A stretch of DNA of 64,000 nucleotides from Antedon mediterranea (GCF_964355755.1 NC_092675.1:15391312-15455311), one strand, 5' to 3'. Shown: positions 35,049 to 46,185, counted from the stretch's first letter. The notes: a model not told the origin generated them from the sequence alone. Numbers and translations: made by a program.

Positions 35049-36349
35049 ATATCAAAACCGTATTCCAGAAACCAACAACAATACTACAACCGACGTAGCA
35101 TCACCACAACCAAACCAGAGCTACACAACTCGCGCTGGACGACGAGTGAAATCAGTCAACAAACTTGACTTGTGAACTTTTACACACAAAATATGTTGTG
35201 CAATGTTGTGCATCTTCATCGTTTAAGATGGAACTTGTTATTTTGAACTTTGGGACATTGTTTATTTGTTAATGTTTCTGTGGCTCATGATAAATGACAA
35301 TGCTATCGTTTCGATAAATAATAAGACCAACAATACAGTATCAATACTTTAATGCATTTATTACTAATTAGCATAATAATATAGCACAACCACTGACTTA
35401 ATAATATTTAATGATTTATACTGCAATATTGCAATATATTGCATCCGTTTTTAAATAAAGTTGTTATTATTATATTATTATTATTACTATAATTAATAAT
35501 ATTCTGTTCTTTGAACTCAAAGTAAGGAAGATGTCATGATAATATTACCGATACACCGCCCTCTACAGTATGTCTAATAATGATACACAAATAAAAGTAC
35601 GCGGATGTAACATGGCCGACTAGAAACGAACCACGTTGTCGTGTTTGCTCATCGTAAATTGCCTTCTACCCTTCCACCCATATGACAGAAACCACCCGTT
35701 TTCATGTTTTCACTATTTTCGGTAAACTTACATATTTTTTGCGCTTCCTATTTTTTAGGGTGTTTCAAAGCCCTGTCTTGGCAAGCATATCTATTATTAT
35801 CTGATCTCATTTTTGGTACGTTATCACGAAATAGTGGTTTTTAAAAATATATTTTTAAATGGGCTGTGCAGTGGATGGATGGAATTAGGAGAATCCCCAA
35901 AATTTACTATCGCACTCGACTTCATCGTTGTTTAACAAATAGAAATTCCTGCTTGAGCTTGAAAACATAGCCTTCTGTTTTCACATGTATTTCAACCAGT
36001 ATCGTGCATTTTGGGAGCAGGAGAATCCCCAAGATATCGCGTTTCTAGCAATACTACCCCTTTGCATTATATTTTTCCGTAATTCCACACAATTATAAGT
36101 TAGGCTACTACTAGGCCTAGACTTGGCCTATTTTTTTTTCCATAATTTTTTTTTAATAAGTGGCCTTGCACAGTGCCTTTTAAGTTGGACTTTCTGCCCC
36201 TCAAATTAACGAAAAACTGGAGGCCAACTGGCATTGCCCATAAAATCCACAAATTCGAGGCCTGAAAAGGTTATCAAGCTTTCAAGTAAAAAAAACCATA
36301 ATGATAATCAAAAAAAGAAGTTAATAATAAGAGTAAAATACCAAAAGTT

Positions 36350-36475
36350 AGGCCCCATGAAAAATTGTATTAGTTTATCATCCCAGCGCACATTTTAGGA
36401 ATATTCCAGGAAATTTTTATTTTTAGTTCATCAGTTTTGAGCTGGGATAGGGTGATAAAATAATTTTTATGGGTC
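36350..36475. repeat. Imperfect hairpin (MITE-like)
   Basis: GGCCCCATGAAAAATTGTAT with ATCATCCCAGC is mirrored by GCTGGGATAGGGTGATAAAA and TTTTTATGGGTCC. About 40-bp arms with mismatches, 120 bp upstream of the exon 2 donor. Confidence 0.6.
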
Positions 36476-36591
36476 CTTAACACATACAGTGACTGATTTA
36501 GATGTTCGTTTCATATGCAAACATATGCATACATTTACTACATTTTGCAAATTAAAGCCAATTAGTACAAAAATGTTGATAATGTACTTAC

Positions 36592-36656
36592 TTTTGAGAG
36601 CGGTGAATAAAGTTTCATTCAGACTGTAACTATTTTCAAAATATTCCAATATTTCC
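36592..36656 (-). CDS. ovoA: ovoA exon 2 (DinB-like domain, first helix)
   Basis: 65 nt between acceptor TTATTAG and donor GTAAGT. It completes the split codon left by exon 1 (phase 2) and encodes EILEYFENSYSLNETLF plus TALK, ending one base into a codon. The EYFE...S.SL.E.LF pattern is typical of the start of EgtB/OvoA DinB-like domains. It lies alone, 6.2 kb from exon 1 and 13.8 kb from exon 3. Confidence 0.88.
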
Positions 36657-37329
36657 CTAATAAAATTTAAAAAAATAAAATAGTGTATTCATTAAAATTG
36701 TATTTCAAAAGTTATTGTTCAGTGAGATACTCTTCAAAATGACTTTAAACTGTAAACTTTATTTTAATTACTTCACTTTTTAAACTTTAAAAAGCAGTAT
36801 TATCAGTATATGAAAAAGGCTGCAAAAGAAAAAATAAATAATTAATCATACTTGTATTCTGCAATATTTGTATTACTATTAATAATCGAGATCTATTGTT
36901 GCACAGTCATCAAGATTAATAGCATAGATAATGTCTACTAAGAATGACTTGCATTTTCAGTGCTACAGCCACAAGAAGTAAAGTTGTGAGTGAGGTGGTG
37001 GCCAAAAAAAGAAAGAAAATTAAGTCTCTAATTGTCAAACTGTGGTACTGTTACTTTATCTGTGTCAAAGATCATATTGTGTATTATTATGTTTGGTCTT
37101 TGATAATTGTAGGCTTTACACTCAAGTATTCCCATTATTTCTATTAATAGAAAAGACAATTTGACGGCCTGATTGATTAACTATCAGAAAAATAATAATC
37201 AGTCATTGCCTGTTAGAATTTGTTGTTTAGGGCAAATACTTTAGATCTACAGTGTATTTACTTTAGAGTAATGTTAACAAGATTAGCAAACAAAAGTTGA
37301 GTAGGACTACACATATCTATTGAACATAT

Positions 37330-38260
37330 CTATTGGTCATACCCACAGATGGTTCTCGAATACATATTAATTTAAGTGTTAAAAAATGGCGATTTTAAAG
37401 TACGTACAGCAGGACAATAATACATGTCGTTTACAGGAACATGCTAACTAGACACAGTGATTTATATACGGTACTCAACTAAAATTAGCACCCTTGGAAT
37501 TACTTCCAAAAGAGAAACTTGTCACAGGCTAAGGTCACACTACAGCCTCAAGCCTGGCACAACTTACAGCAATTGAGATTTCAAGCCAGGCTTGAGTTTA
37601 TTGGGCAGTCACACCATGGAGGTATAAATATATATTTTATACCTCCATGGTCACACTATTCAAATTCTGTTGTCCTCCGAACGAAACTGGAAATCAGTCG
37701 GCTAGCTAAATATATTACTTGAGCTAATCTGTAGTACATATATTACTTACAATCTTATTTAGAATTCACTAGGCCTATGCATTTTGTTATTTAATTTCAA
37801 ATATATATGTAATCGACTGATTGTAAGCATAATACATTATTACTATAGGTAGGTAGGTACAGACAGAGGCGGCATCTTATATAGGCTAGCCGATGCTAGT
37901 TTTGTCTTCAATTCAATCACTGGAATGACAATGCAAAGTGTACAGACTACAAGAAGAAAAAATAATGCACAAATCTCTTTGATATCTTCATGAGTTATCT
38001 AAAAACTTAACCAAAACACGACGAATTTGAACGATCCACGAAAAAATTGCCATGTGAATATCCATCCACTAAAATTCCCAATAAACAACAAAGAGTTGAT
38101 GGCTGTGATTGGCCAGATTCCGGGGAAAAGGATGTGTGCAAAGAGGAACAATTTTTAAATATATTCTTTATCCATTTAGTAACGAAATATTAATTGTTTT
38201 ACAAATAATATACCACCAAACGCAGTAAAACATTTCGATGCATCACTACGACGTTTATTA
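37330..38260. repeat. Dispersed repeat, copy 2, with internal unrelated segment
   Basis: The ends match 720-1,150 in the same orientation. The middle (about 37,520-38,120) is absent from copy 1 and contains a perfect 16-bp hairpin at 37,613-37,651. It sits in ovoA intron 1. Confidence 0.72.
37613..37651. repeat. Perfect 16-bp hairpin
   Basis: ACCATGGAGGTATAAA and TTTATACCTCCATGGT are exact reverse complements around the loop TATATAT. Confidence 0.95.
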
Positions 38261-39300
38261 TTTTTTTTACAGTATTAATTGATACAAACGTTAAGAAGCA
38301 ACTGTCAGTAATAAAGTTTATTGTATATAGGCCATATGGTGAAGGAAAAACACTTTTCGTTCCGACCTCTCGAGAGTAACAAATTTAGGACTATGTCAAT
38401 CTATTAATGTATTCCAAGTAATAATGTGAAGGGTTGAACCAAAATATCTTGTAGTCAATACGAATTTTAATTTGTATAAAGCCTATTTCTGGGCCGGACG
38501 ACCAAAAACACGCTGCTGAAATAACTGGTTCACAGCATCGAGCAGCATCTTGTGTTTGTACGCACATCACATCGCGTCAACTTCAATATATTTGCGTAAC
38601 TTCAAGCCAAATTGCGTCATATCTAATTACATCGTGTCAAACAAATATTCAACAAATCAATATAAATAAGTGTGTACCAACTAAAAACTAAAAAACAAGT
38701 GATTTAAAATGATATTTATTTATACACCTATTTAGATTATTTTTCTCATTATCTATCAAAAATAACATGTATCTAACAAAATACAAAACTAGATATTTGC
38801 CTATTTTTCTTAGGATTATTTTAACTTCTGTACATAGAATATAATTTGTATTATTTTATTCCTTCCAGAAGACAAATATACAGATCACATAAACAAACAC
38901 GATGCAAAAACAAAGGAAGTGGAGAGCTGAGGATAGGCAAGAGCAGTACAATAACTACTATCACCAAGAGGTGTGCCCCTCCACTTCCAGTACATTAAAT
39001 AATTATTACAAATAACATTAAAGACCCATTCCCTACAATTTGTGGCGTTTTGTAAAAATAATGCATATTTAAATGTACGTTTTATGGTAAATTATGGAAA
39101 AAAGAGAGAAACAATGCACTACCCTAAGTAGCTCACAGTGAATGTCCGTTCGTTGGCCGTCTCTAGTCCTAGCTAGGCTTAGTTTTGTAGGCCTAGCTGG
39201 TAAACATCGACAACGTAAAACCATTGTACCCGACCTATAGGCCTAGCCTGACGTTGTATAGTTGGTGAATTAATTATCTTTCTGTTTTTGACAGACTCCA
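38261..39300. other. ovoA intron 1 sequence, nothing recognised
   Basis: A/T-rich with no ORF, no recognisable repeat family and no splice-bounded peptide resembling OvoA. Confidence 0.4.
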
Positions 39301-39304
39301 TACA

Positions 39305-39758
39305 TATTTATTTATTTATTTAATCTTTCTTTATTCTGAAATACACTTCAATACAATGTACTGATTTCCAAAATGGTTCAGTTCTTAACTACTTAAATGT
39401 AAACAAAATACAGTATATAAATGGAAAAATATAAAATTAAACCTAAAATTGTCAAAATCAAATTAACACAAGTAAGCACATTTAAAGCTGTACAGTAAAA
39501 ACAGAAAATTAAGATTTTTAAACAAGAGAAAAGAAGTTTTAATCATTGAGCATTAATTAGATTTAGTTTTAAATTAAATTAAAGTTTTGAAATTTGTGAT
39601 TTGAAAGTTGATACTGTCATATCATAAAGATCATTTTTTATTTTGTTAGGTAGAAAGTTCCATAATTTGTAGATCTGTTATTAAAAGTTCTTTTACCTTG
39701 AGTATTATTCCATTTAGGTAATTATCAAAGTGTTGTTACTTTGATTTCGTGTACCTTT
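39305..39758 (-). pseudogene. 3' end of a LINE
   Basis: On the minus strand about 39,575-39,690 encodes LWNFLPNKIKNDLYDMTVST, then FKSQISKL and a stop, the usual C-terminal tail of CR1/Jockey-like RT proteins. The 3' UTR ends in an (AAAT)n tail at 39,305-39,325. The 5' side is cut exactly where the palindrome begins at 39,759. Confidence 0.75.
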
Positions 39759-40926
39759 TAGTCTAGGACCTGGGTCAGATTTGTATGCATTTAATTTAGG
39801 AGAGAATATCTCAACTGTTATAGGATAATTTGACCCCAACGAACAACATGGAATGTGTGCCAAATTTGCTATCCGGGACGAACATGCCCAAAATCGGGGT
39901 CAAAGGTTAAAAATGTGTGGTTCTTATATCTCGACAACCACTTGTCGTACAGATTTGTTTTTGGTGTCAAATTGTTCAGAATATACATATTTATATTCGG
40001 TCTAACACAACTTTTAGCGAATAAATGACCGGAAATGCTTTTACTGACCTTTGACCCAAAAATGACCAAAAAAACACATTTTCAGGTTAAATTATTCTTT
40101 AAAATGCCAATGGACAAACTGTATGGTATCCAATGAAAGCATACACAATATGCTACCCATTGCTACCCGAATTGTATTGAACATTTTTAATTATGAAGCT
40201 AATTGTATGGAAAATGTGCATATTTTGATTAATTTTATACAAAAATATTTAATATACTGTACTCATTTTAGTAAAAAAATTATAAAATATGCACATTTTA
40301 AACTAAATTAGCATCATAATTACAGATTTTTAATACAAGTTGGGTAGCAATGGATAGAATACTTTATGGGCTTTCATTTGATACCAAATAGTTTTTCCAA
40401 ACACTTAAATTATTTAATATTATATAAATAAACATAATAATTACGCTACCAAATATTCATTTTTTGTATAAAAATAATCAAAATATGCACATTTTCCATA
40501 CAATTAGCTTCATAATTAAACATTTTCAATACAAGTTGGATAGCAATAGGTAGCATATTGTGTATGCTTTCATTTGATACCATACAGTTTGTCCATTGGC
40601 ATTTTAAAGAATAATTTAACCCAAAAATGACCAAAGGTCAGTAAAAGCATTTCCGGTCATTTTTTCGCTAAAGGTTGTGTTAGTATGAATATAAATATGT
40701 ATATTCTGAACAATGTGACACCAAAAGCAAATCTGTACGACAAGTGGTTGTCGAGATATAAGAACCACACATTTTTAACCTTTGACCCTGATTTTGGGCA
40801 TGTTCGTCCCGGATAACGAATTTGGCACACATTCCATGGTTTTCGTTGGGGTCAAATTATCCTATAACAGTTGAGATATTCTCTCCTAAATTAAATGCAT
40901 ACAAATCTGACCCAGGTCCTAGACTA
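39759..40926. repeat. Long palindrome (about 480-bp inverted arms, about 210-bp centre)
   Basis: Left arm 39,759-40,246 starts TAGTCTAGGACCTGGGTCAG and right arm about 40,460-40,926 ends with its reverse complement. Identity is high along the whole length (GACCGGAAATGC, CGACAACCACTTGTCG and CCATTGGCATTTTAAAG occur in both). The centre (40,270-40,400) is a third, direct copy of the inner 130 bp of the right arm. No coding capacity; probably a fold-back or MITE-type element. Confidence 0.9.
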
Positions 40927-40964
40927 TATTTATTGTGACTGCCGTTTCATTTTTCACAAAGTTA

Positions 40965-41290
40965 TGTAATATATTTATATAATGGGTGTGGCTTAAGTAA
41001 TGGCATCATTGTATTGTTCAAATTATATTTTATATAGTTCCGTGGTTTTGTACATGCCATAAGCTTTAATCTAAGACCAAACTTGCCATATTAATTTGAT
41101 TTCTTAAATTTTCCCACAAAGTTTAATAGGTAACATATAATGCGTGTGGCCTTGATGACGTCATTATATTGTGAAATTATATTTTCCTTATGGTAGTGGT
41201 ATTGCACATGTCATTAGCTTTAATTTGATACCAAATTTATGTAATTTATAGTTTTTTTTAATTTTCACATAGCTACATAATAATATTTTT
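40965..41290. repeat. Diverged tandem pair, about 165-bp unit
   Basis: TATAATGGGTGTGGCTTAAG and GCCATAAGCTTTAATCTAAG are repeated about 165 bp later as TATAATGCGTGTGGCCTTGA and GTCATTAGCTTTAATTTGAT. No ORF. Confidence 0.65.
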
Positions 41291-41329
41291 AAAAATTGTT
41301 CAAATTTTTGGGCACCACTTCTCAATTGT

Positions 41330-41480
41330 TATTTATTTATTTTTTCTCATTTTAGGCGAATTGCCAAGGATAACCACAAGTGAAATCATTCACTATCCTT
41401 CTCAAAGGTGGCAATCCCATTCACAAGACAAACATATACACAAGATGCTCTACATAAACAAAGACTTTCTGCCAAGTTTG
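41330..41480 (-). repeat. Probable LINE/SINE 3' tail
   Basis: The minus strand ends with an (AAAT)n run (41,332-41,345) after a unique 3' UTR-like stretch. The layout resembles 26,341-26,455 and 52,117-52,200, though the body sequence differs. Confidence 0.4.
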
Positions 41481-41554
41481 GTGCTTTTGTCACAAAGTGC
41501 GCAAAATGGCCAAAAATAGGATCCTATTAAAATATTGTAATTCACTGTCAGGTA

Positions 41555-42058
41555 ATCATTGAATTATTATCAAAACAGTCAATATAATAGTAAAGGTTTT
41601 GTTTGTAATAGGATAAAATTTGTTCACACACTTGAAGCATCTACAGTAGGCTTGATGAATTGACCCCCAGACTTGACCTTAGCAATAAAATAAACTAAAG
41701 TGACAGAAATTGAGTCTGTTTAGTATAATAAAGTAATATTATTTAGACATCATTTTTATTTAAATTTTTTAATAAGCACATCATCTTTTACAGATTCAGT
41801 ATTTTTTGTTTTTCAAATTCAATTGCACAATTATGACATATCAAAGTATGAATTCTTGTTGTATTTTACTTCAAATACAAAAGTTAATCACTTCTGTAAC
41901 AAAAAAATAATGTTTCTTCACGTATAAAAGAGAAAAGAAATGTTTAATTATAACCCAAAAAACAGTATTTTTTGCTTTTTTCAGGTAAATAATTGTTTGG
42001 TTAACGTGAATAACTGTTATGTGACATTAAAAACAAATTTAAAAAAATATTTTTCAGG
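41555..42058 (+). repeat. Dispersed repeat, partner at 62,545-62,880
   Basis: Shares CATTGAATTATTATC, GTTTGTAATAGGATA, GACTTGACCTTAGCAATAAA, CACTTCTGTAACAAAAAAAT and the end AAAAATATTTTTCA with 62,545-62,880, same orientation. No ORF. The 19-bp satellite begins 24 bp after its end. Confidence 0.8.
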
Positions 42059-42081
42059 TGGACAATATATCTTTAAAACTG

Positions 42082-42708
42082 TTGATTGTACACTGCTTGG
42101 TTGATTGTACACTGCTTGGTTGATTGTACACTGCTTGGTTGATTGTACACTGCTTGGTTGATTGTACACTGCTTGGTTGATTGTACACTGCTTGGTTGAT
42201 TGTACACTGCTTGGTTGATTGTACACTGCTTGGTTGATTGTACACTGCTTGGTTGATTGTACACTGCTTGGTTGATTGTACACTGCTTGGTTGATTGTAC
42301 ACTGCTTGGTTGATTGTACACTGCTTGGTTGATTGTACACTGCTTGGTTGATTGTACACTGCTTGGTTGATTGTACACTGCTTGGTTGATTGTACACTGC
42401 TTGGTTGATTGTACACTGCTTGGTTGATTGTACACTGCTTGGTTGATTGTACACTGCTTGGTTGATTGTACACTGCTTGGTTGATTGTACACTGCTTGGT
42501 TGATTGTACACTGCTTGGTTGATTGTACACTGCTTGGTTGATTGTACACTGCTTGGTTGATTGTACACTGCTTGGTTGATTGTACACTGCTTGGTTGATT
42601 GTACACTGCTTGGTTGATTGTACACTGCTTGGTTGATTGTACACTGCTTGGTTGATTGTACACTGCTTGGTTGATTGTACACTGCTTGGTTGATTGTACA
42701 CTGCTTGG
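42082..42708. repeat. Satellite: 33 perfect copies of a 19-bp unit
   Basis: Unit TTGATTGTACACTGCTTGG. The span is exactly 627 bp = 33 x 19, with no base differences that I can see. Because 19 is not a multiple of 3, each minus-strand frame passes through all codon phases every 57 bp. The unit has no stop in any of them, so three overlapping ORFs of about 215-227 codons appear. They share one 19-residue repeat and are artefacts of the array. It lies in ovoA intron 1, 176 bp from exon 1. Confidence 0.97.
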
Positions 42709-42883
42709 TCCCCAGAAATTGTACAAAATTATAAGTTTACAGGACCAGCACACCATGGTTGGGGCTCAGCTAAGACATTTTTGAAAAATATAGCTGCTAT
42801 TGTAGTTCCTCATAAACTACCGTACACATTTTATTTTATGTATAATAAAAAGAGAGATAAATAAAAGAGTTCAGAATACTTAC

Positions 42884-42981
42884 TTCCTTGTACTTGAGTT
42901 CAGGTCACAAGGTTTCATGGATTTAATAGTGTATGGTCCCGTCAGAACTCCTAATTGATCCATACTACTGTACAGCAAGTT
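42884..42981 (-). CDS. ovoA: ovoA exon 1 (first exon found; probable start codon)
   Basis: Acceptor TTCCAG lies at 42,982-42,987 and donor GTAAGT just below 42,884. The likely start ATG is 42,963-42,961, giving 26 codons plus two bases. The peptide begins MDQLGVLTGPY and runs into exon 2 as RK|EILEYFE, which fits the lead-in to the DinB-like domain. The six codons between acceptor and ATG are also open, so translation could begin further upstream, and an upstream 5' exon must exist because this exon starts at an acceptor. The 19-bp satellite ends only 176 bp beyond the donor, inside intron 1. Confidence 0.8.
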
Positions 42982-43510
42982 CTGGAAAAACATTTGCATT
43001 AACATTTATTCTTTATGATCTGAAGAAACATCTCTTTATTTATTGAACCCTACAAAAACCACATTAGTAATATTAAATATTAAACACTGTTCAATCACCA
43101 TGCAGAGGCGGATCAGCATGCTGAAATAAGGGGGACCCAGACCAGACATGAGCCACAGACCTCACATTGATTGGAGGCTGTGGCAAGGTATTGCTAAATC
43201 CAGCAAACCTCTAAAAAAAACATAGCAAACCATATTGAACCTACATAAAAGTGATTGAATTATGTAGACTGTAGTGTACAACCCACTAGGTATGTTTGTT
43301 TAAAACAAGAAATATTTCTTACAAAAAATGCTGCTCGACTTTTTGACTAACATTTAATCATTGTTTTTTTTCAGATATAATGATTTATTATTTTTGTTTA
43401 ACAGTAGTAAACATTTTGTGTAAATATACAGTAGCCTATGACTTGGCTCACACACATTACTAGTATATAGGCCCACTACCTAGGGATAACGATGCAACAT
43501 TAAAAGTTAA

Positions 43511-45902
43511 TTAGGGAGTTTTCGCAACCTTACGAATATGATAACGAAAACGGATACGTCACACATTTGTGAAACTTTTGAGCTGATCCCCATTTCATAT
43601 TCGTAAAGCGTATTCGTGTTGACGAATATCACCAGTCATATTCGTGACTACAAAACGAGTATAGTTTTTGATCTATTTTGCACATTTTGCATTTGAATCA
43701 GGAATGATTCATGATTATAATATAATTATACTTTTAGTAGGTATCCCAATGAAAAAATTCAAATTAATTTTTTTACTTTTTCTTTCAGTTAACCATAAAG
43801 AACTTAATGTAATTAGCATTTTGCAATTTAAATGATTGAAATCCGATTACCCGTTCTAAAGTTATGGTTATTTAAAGTGGTAAAAAAATATACGATTTTT
43901 TGCCTAAAAATGGTGTTTTTTGCAGTTGAAATTGGAAGCATTTTTAAAAGGTTATAACTTTTACAATAATTAGTTAAAAGTTTTGAATTTTGTTAAACCT
44001 ATAGATATCACAGAGTTGTACAACTCTATTTTTTTTGGAGCCTCAACGAAACCTATTTTTTAAATTATTGGTCCGCAAAGTGGTAGGAAAGCATTTAGCA
44101 CCCATTTTTGCTGGAATTCCCTAAAAAATGAAAAAACTGCAATTTTTCAATGATCTGTAACTTTTGAACTACTGTACTAATTCATTTAATTTTTTTTGTA
44201 CTTGTTAGAATGTAGTGTATATTTCATTAATAAATATATTTTAGATGTGTATATGAAAAAAAAAAAATTTTTAATGGTGAAATTTAAAATTATAAAAAAA
44301 AAAAATGAAAAAGTATGTTAAAAACGGTGTGTACTGTTTCCTTTCTTTTACACTAATTTTCGGTAAGTATAATTATTAGAATATTTTAATATACTTTATA
44401 TTTATAATTTCAATCATAAATACTATTATATATAACTTTTGAATACGTAAAACAAGATTTTAGGCCCGTATGATTATGACACCAAATCTAAGCCGGGCTG
44501 CTAAGTAAGATATGCTCTTTTAAGGCAAACGCACAATATGGGTCAAAATAAACTCATTTAAAATAATCAATGTTAATTAAAACAATTAATTGTTTACCTG
44601 AATAGTATATATAACATTATAAAAATTGTTTTCTTTTCGTATTATTACGTTATTAAATTGAAATACGGAGCTAAAGTTTAGGCCAAGTCACGGCTTACTC
44701 GCGATCAGTAGTCGCGACCGTTAAAGTATTTCGGTCGCAGTTAATGACTTTCGACCGCCGTATACAGATTCAAATGTAACGTTGGTAAATTAGCTTAATA
44801 AATGTCTTCGGTACATTTTAACCTAACGCATTTGCATTGTATACTTGCATAATAAATCTTCCGCACATTACATCAATTTTAAGTTGTTAAATTAATGTGT
44901 AAAACCAGATATTCTACGACGGAAAAGGACATGTCAATCTCCGACATTGCTGCTGTCACACATCTCGCGTCGAGCCGGTCGACCTCGAGCGAGGAAAACT
45001 AAACAACGTGTTCAAAATATGGAACGTACCATTCGCTGATAGGGTGCATTAATGTATTTAACGGAAAACGCCACAACAAACACGCGCGTATTTTAGAGTA
45101 CAATATTTTACTCACTACAATATTCACCGGATTATAATGGTTGGATCTTTAAAATTTTGAACGGGATTTACGCCTCATGCACCATTTTAAAATGTAGTTC
45201 GCACAATTACCATGCACAATACGTTTGTAAACTATGTTTTATCGATTTCAATGTAGATTTAGCTATAATTTAATACCAAAATCCATAATATTTTTCCATA
45301 AACGGTGAATCAAAATTGGATTTTTGTCACAAAAATTGACTTTTCGTTACGAAAAACCTATTTATAGAAGACGATTTTCGTATCAAATTAAAGCTTATTT
45401 AAAGCCTGATAACATACTACAAAAATTAATCCGCTAGCTCCAATGGTAATCGTGCGATCGTGTTTTGAAAACTGATGGGGATTTTCCGATGAGGTTTTCA
45501 ACGCGCGGAAATCGGCTCAACTGGATTTTAGAACCGTTTTAAAATCGCATTTTCTCGGCAACTAATTCATTAATTTTAATTATAAACACACTTATACATA
45601 GATTGTGCGCTTTCATTGGGATACCTACTTTTAGTGAAAGTAATTTACTATTTAAGTAATTTACTAAAATGCCAGGTCAATTTTGATAAATAGCAGTTCT
45701 TAAAGTCCTCACTCGCTTTGATGTTACGCTAGGCCTAGGCAGCCAAGCAACACGTACCTGCACTTCGCTCAAATTTTGGACGGCGCTCTCAATATTTCGT
45801 TGCCATGCGAAACAGATTTTTACTGGCTTACGAAAAACGAATACCTGTACGTGTGCGTGACGTATCCGTTTTTGTATTCGTAAGATTGCGAAAACTCCCT
45901 AA
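43511..45902. mobile_element. 2.4-kb non-autonomous TIR element
   Basis: Left end TTAGGGAGTTTTCGCAACCT and right end in reverse TTAGGGAGTTTTCGCAATCT; the match continues about 50 bp (TTACGAATA, AAAACGGATACGTCAC). A second inverted pair lies inside: AGTAGGTATCCCAATGAAA at 43,736-43,754 is exact against 45,611-45,629. If the termini are GGGAG/CTCCC, the flanking duplication is TA; the longer symmetric reading leaves none. No transposase ORF. The 44,690-45,000 part is locally CpG-rich. It lies upstream of the first ovoA exon found and could contain its promoter region only by chance. Confidence 0.85.
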
Positions 45903-46185
45903 TAGCACATATTGCCTGTTAATATTTTGAATCAATATTAAAATAAAGAAAGAATTATGAAAATCTGACTTGTACTTTTCGAAATATATACAATATACAT
46001 ATATAAACATCGCCAAAAATAATAGTTTTTAGCCATGAACGAAGTAGGCAATTGTATGAACTTTAAATTACAGTTTTTAGTAATATATTTTGTATATATC
46101 AACATTGTAAAATTCAATCAAATATGATATTACATGTATTAAATAAAAAGAGTGTTTATTTAACCTCATTCAAAGAATTTCAATA

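Larger units (their letters stand above)
33067..35178 (+). pseudogene. Integrase remnants of the Ty3/gypsy-like element
   Basis: After the SINE, 33,565-33,730 encodes DGIITFDDKIYIPTVMRREI and the HHCC-type zinc region (IHDGHQGVTKCRERAKSCVC). The DDE catalytic core is missing between about 33,765 and 33,820. The C-terminal part follows (LKPGDVVRVKTCHDKIWSS, 33,870-33,920; QPRSYIVPT). The LINE fragment interrupts, then the end of pol resumes at 35,050-35,175 (SYTTRAGRRVKSVNKLDL, stop). Confidence 0.8.
30440..35720 (+). mobile_element. Broken Ty3/gypsy-like LTR retrotransposon with two nested insertions
   Basis: Gag, protease, RT, RNase H and integrase ends lie in the usual Ty3/gypsy order on the plus strand. 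The element carries a SINE (33,243-33,560) and a LINE fragment (about 34,050-35,048). After the last coding part comes a purine-rich tract (AAGTAAGGAAGA, 35,519-35,531) and then TGTCATGATAATATTACC, the probable 3' LTR start at 35,532. No matching 5' LTR was found near 30,400, and the right end of the LTR is uncertain. Several stops and frameshifts, so it cannot be active as it stands. Confidence 0.85.
22786..36591. other. ovoA intron 2 (13.8 kb)
   Basis: Bounded by exon 3 (donor side of exon 2 at 36,592) and exon 2. It is filled mainly by mobile DNA listed separately. Stretches without a recognised feature are 22,800-23,580, 28,550-29,110 and 35,720-36,340. The last of these contains two copies of AGGAGAATCCCCAA about 140 bp apart. 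Confidence 0.8.
3254..42981 (-). other. ovoA: ovoA gene span (17 exons placed): 5-histidylcysteine sulfoxide synthase, ovothiol biosynthesis
   Basis: OvoA is a non-haem iron enzyme that joins cysteine to the C5 of histidine as a sulfoxide, the first step to ovothiol; its C-terminal domain methylates the imidazole nitrogen. I assembled 17 exons on the minus strand. Every join uses GT-AG borders and keeps phase, giving about 715 codons. Domain order is that of animal OvoA: DinB-like (HX3HXE in exon 6, earlier His in exon 3), FGE-sulfatase-like (exons 7-13, ending in a GGSW...RRHFFQH block), then a SAM methyltransferase (exon 14 motif LVLGCATG). Roughly the last 60-80 residues were not found. 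Introns range from 0.2 to 13.8 kb and most of the length is mobile DNA. No frameshift or stop is seen in any exon, so it looks functional. Family assignment is from recalled motif patterns, not from a search. Confidence 0.93.

Noticed and set aside
42017-42756. Three overlapping 215-227-codon ORFs on the minus strand
   Set aside because: They are the same 19-bp satellite read in three frames; no start context, domain or splice evidence.
43107-43200. A second hAT element starting CAGAGGCGGATC
   Set aside because: The left end looks hAT-like, but no matching right end or target duplication was found.
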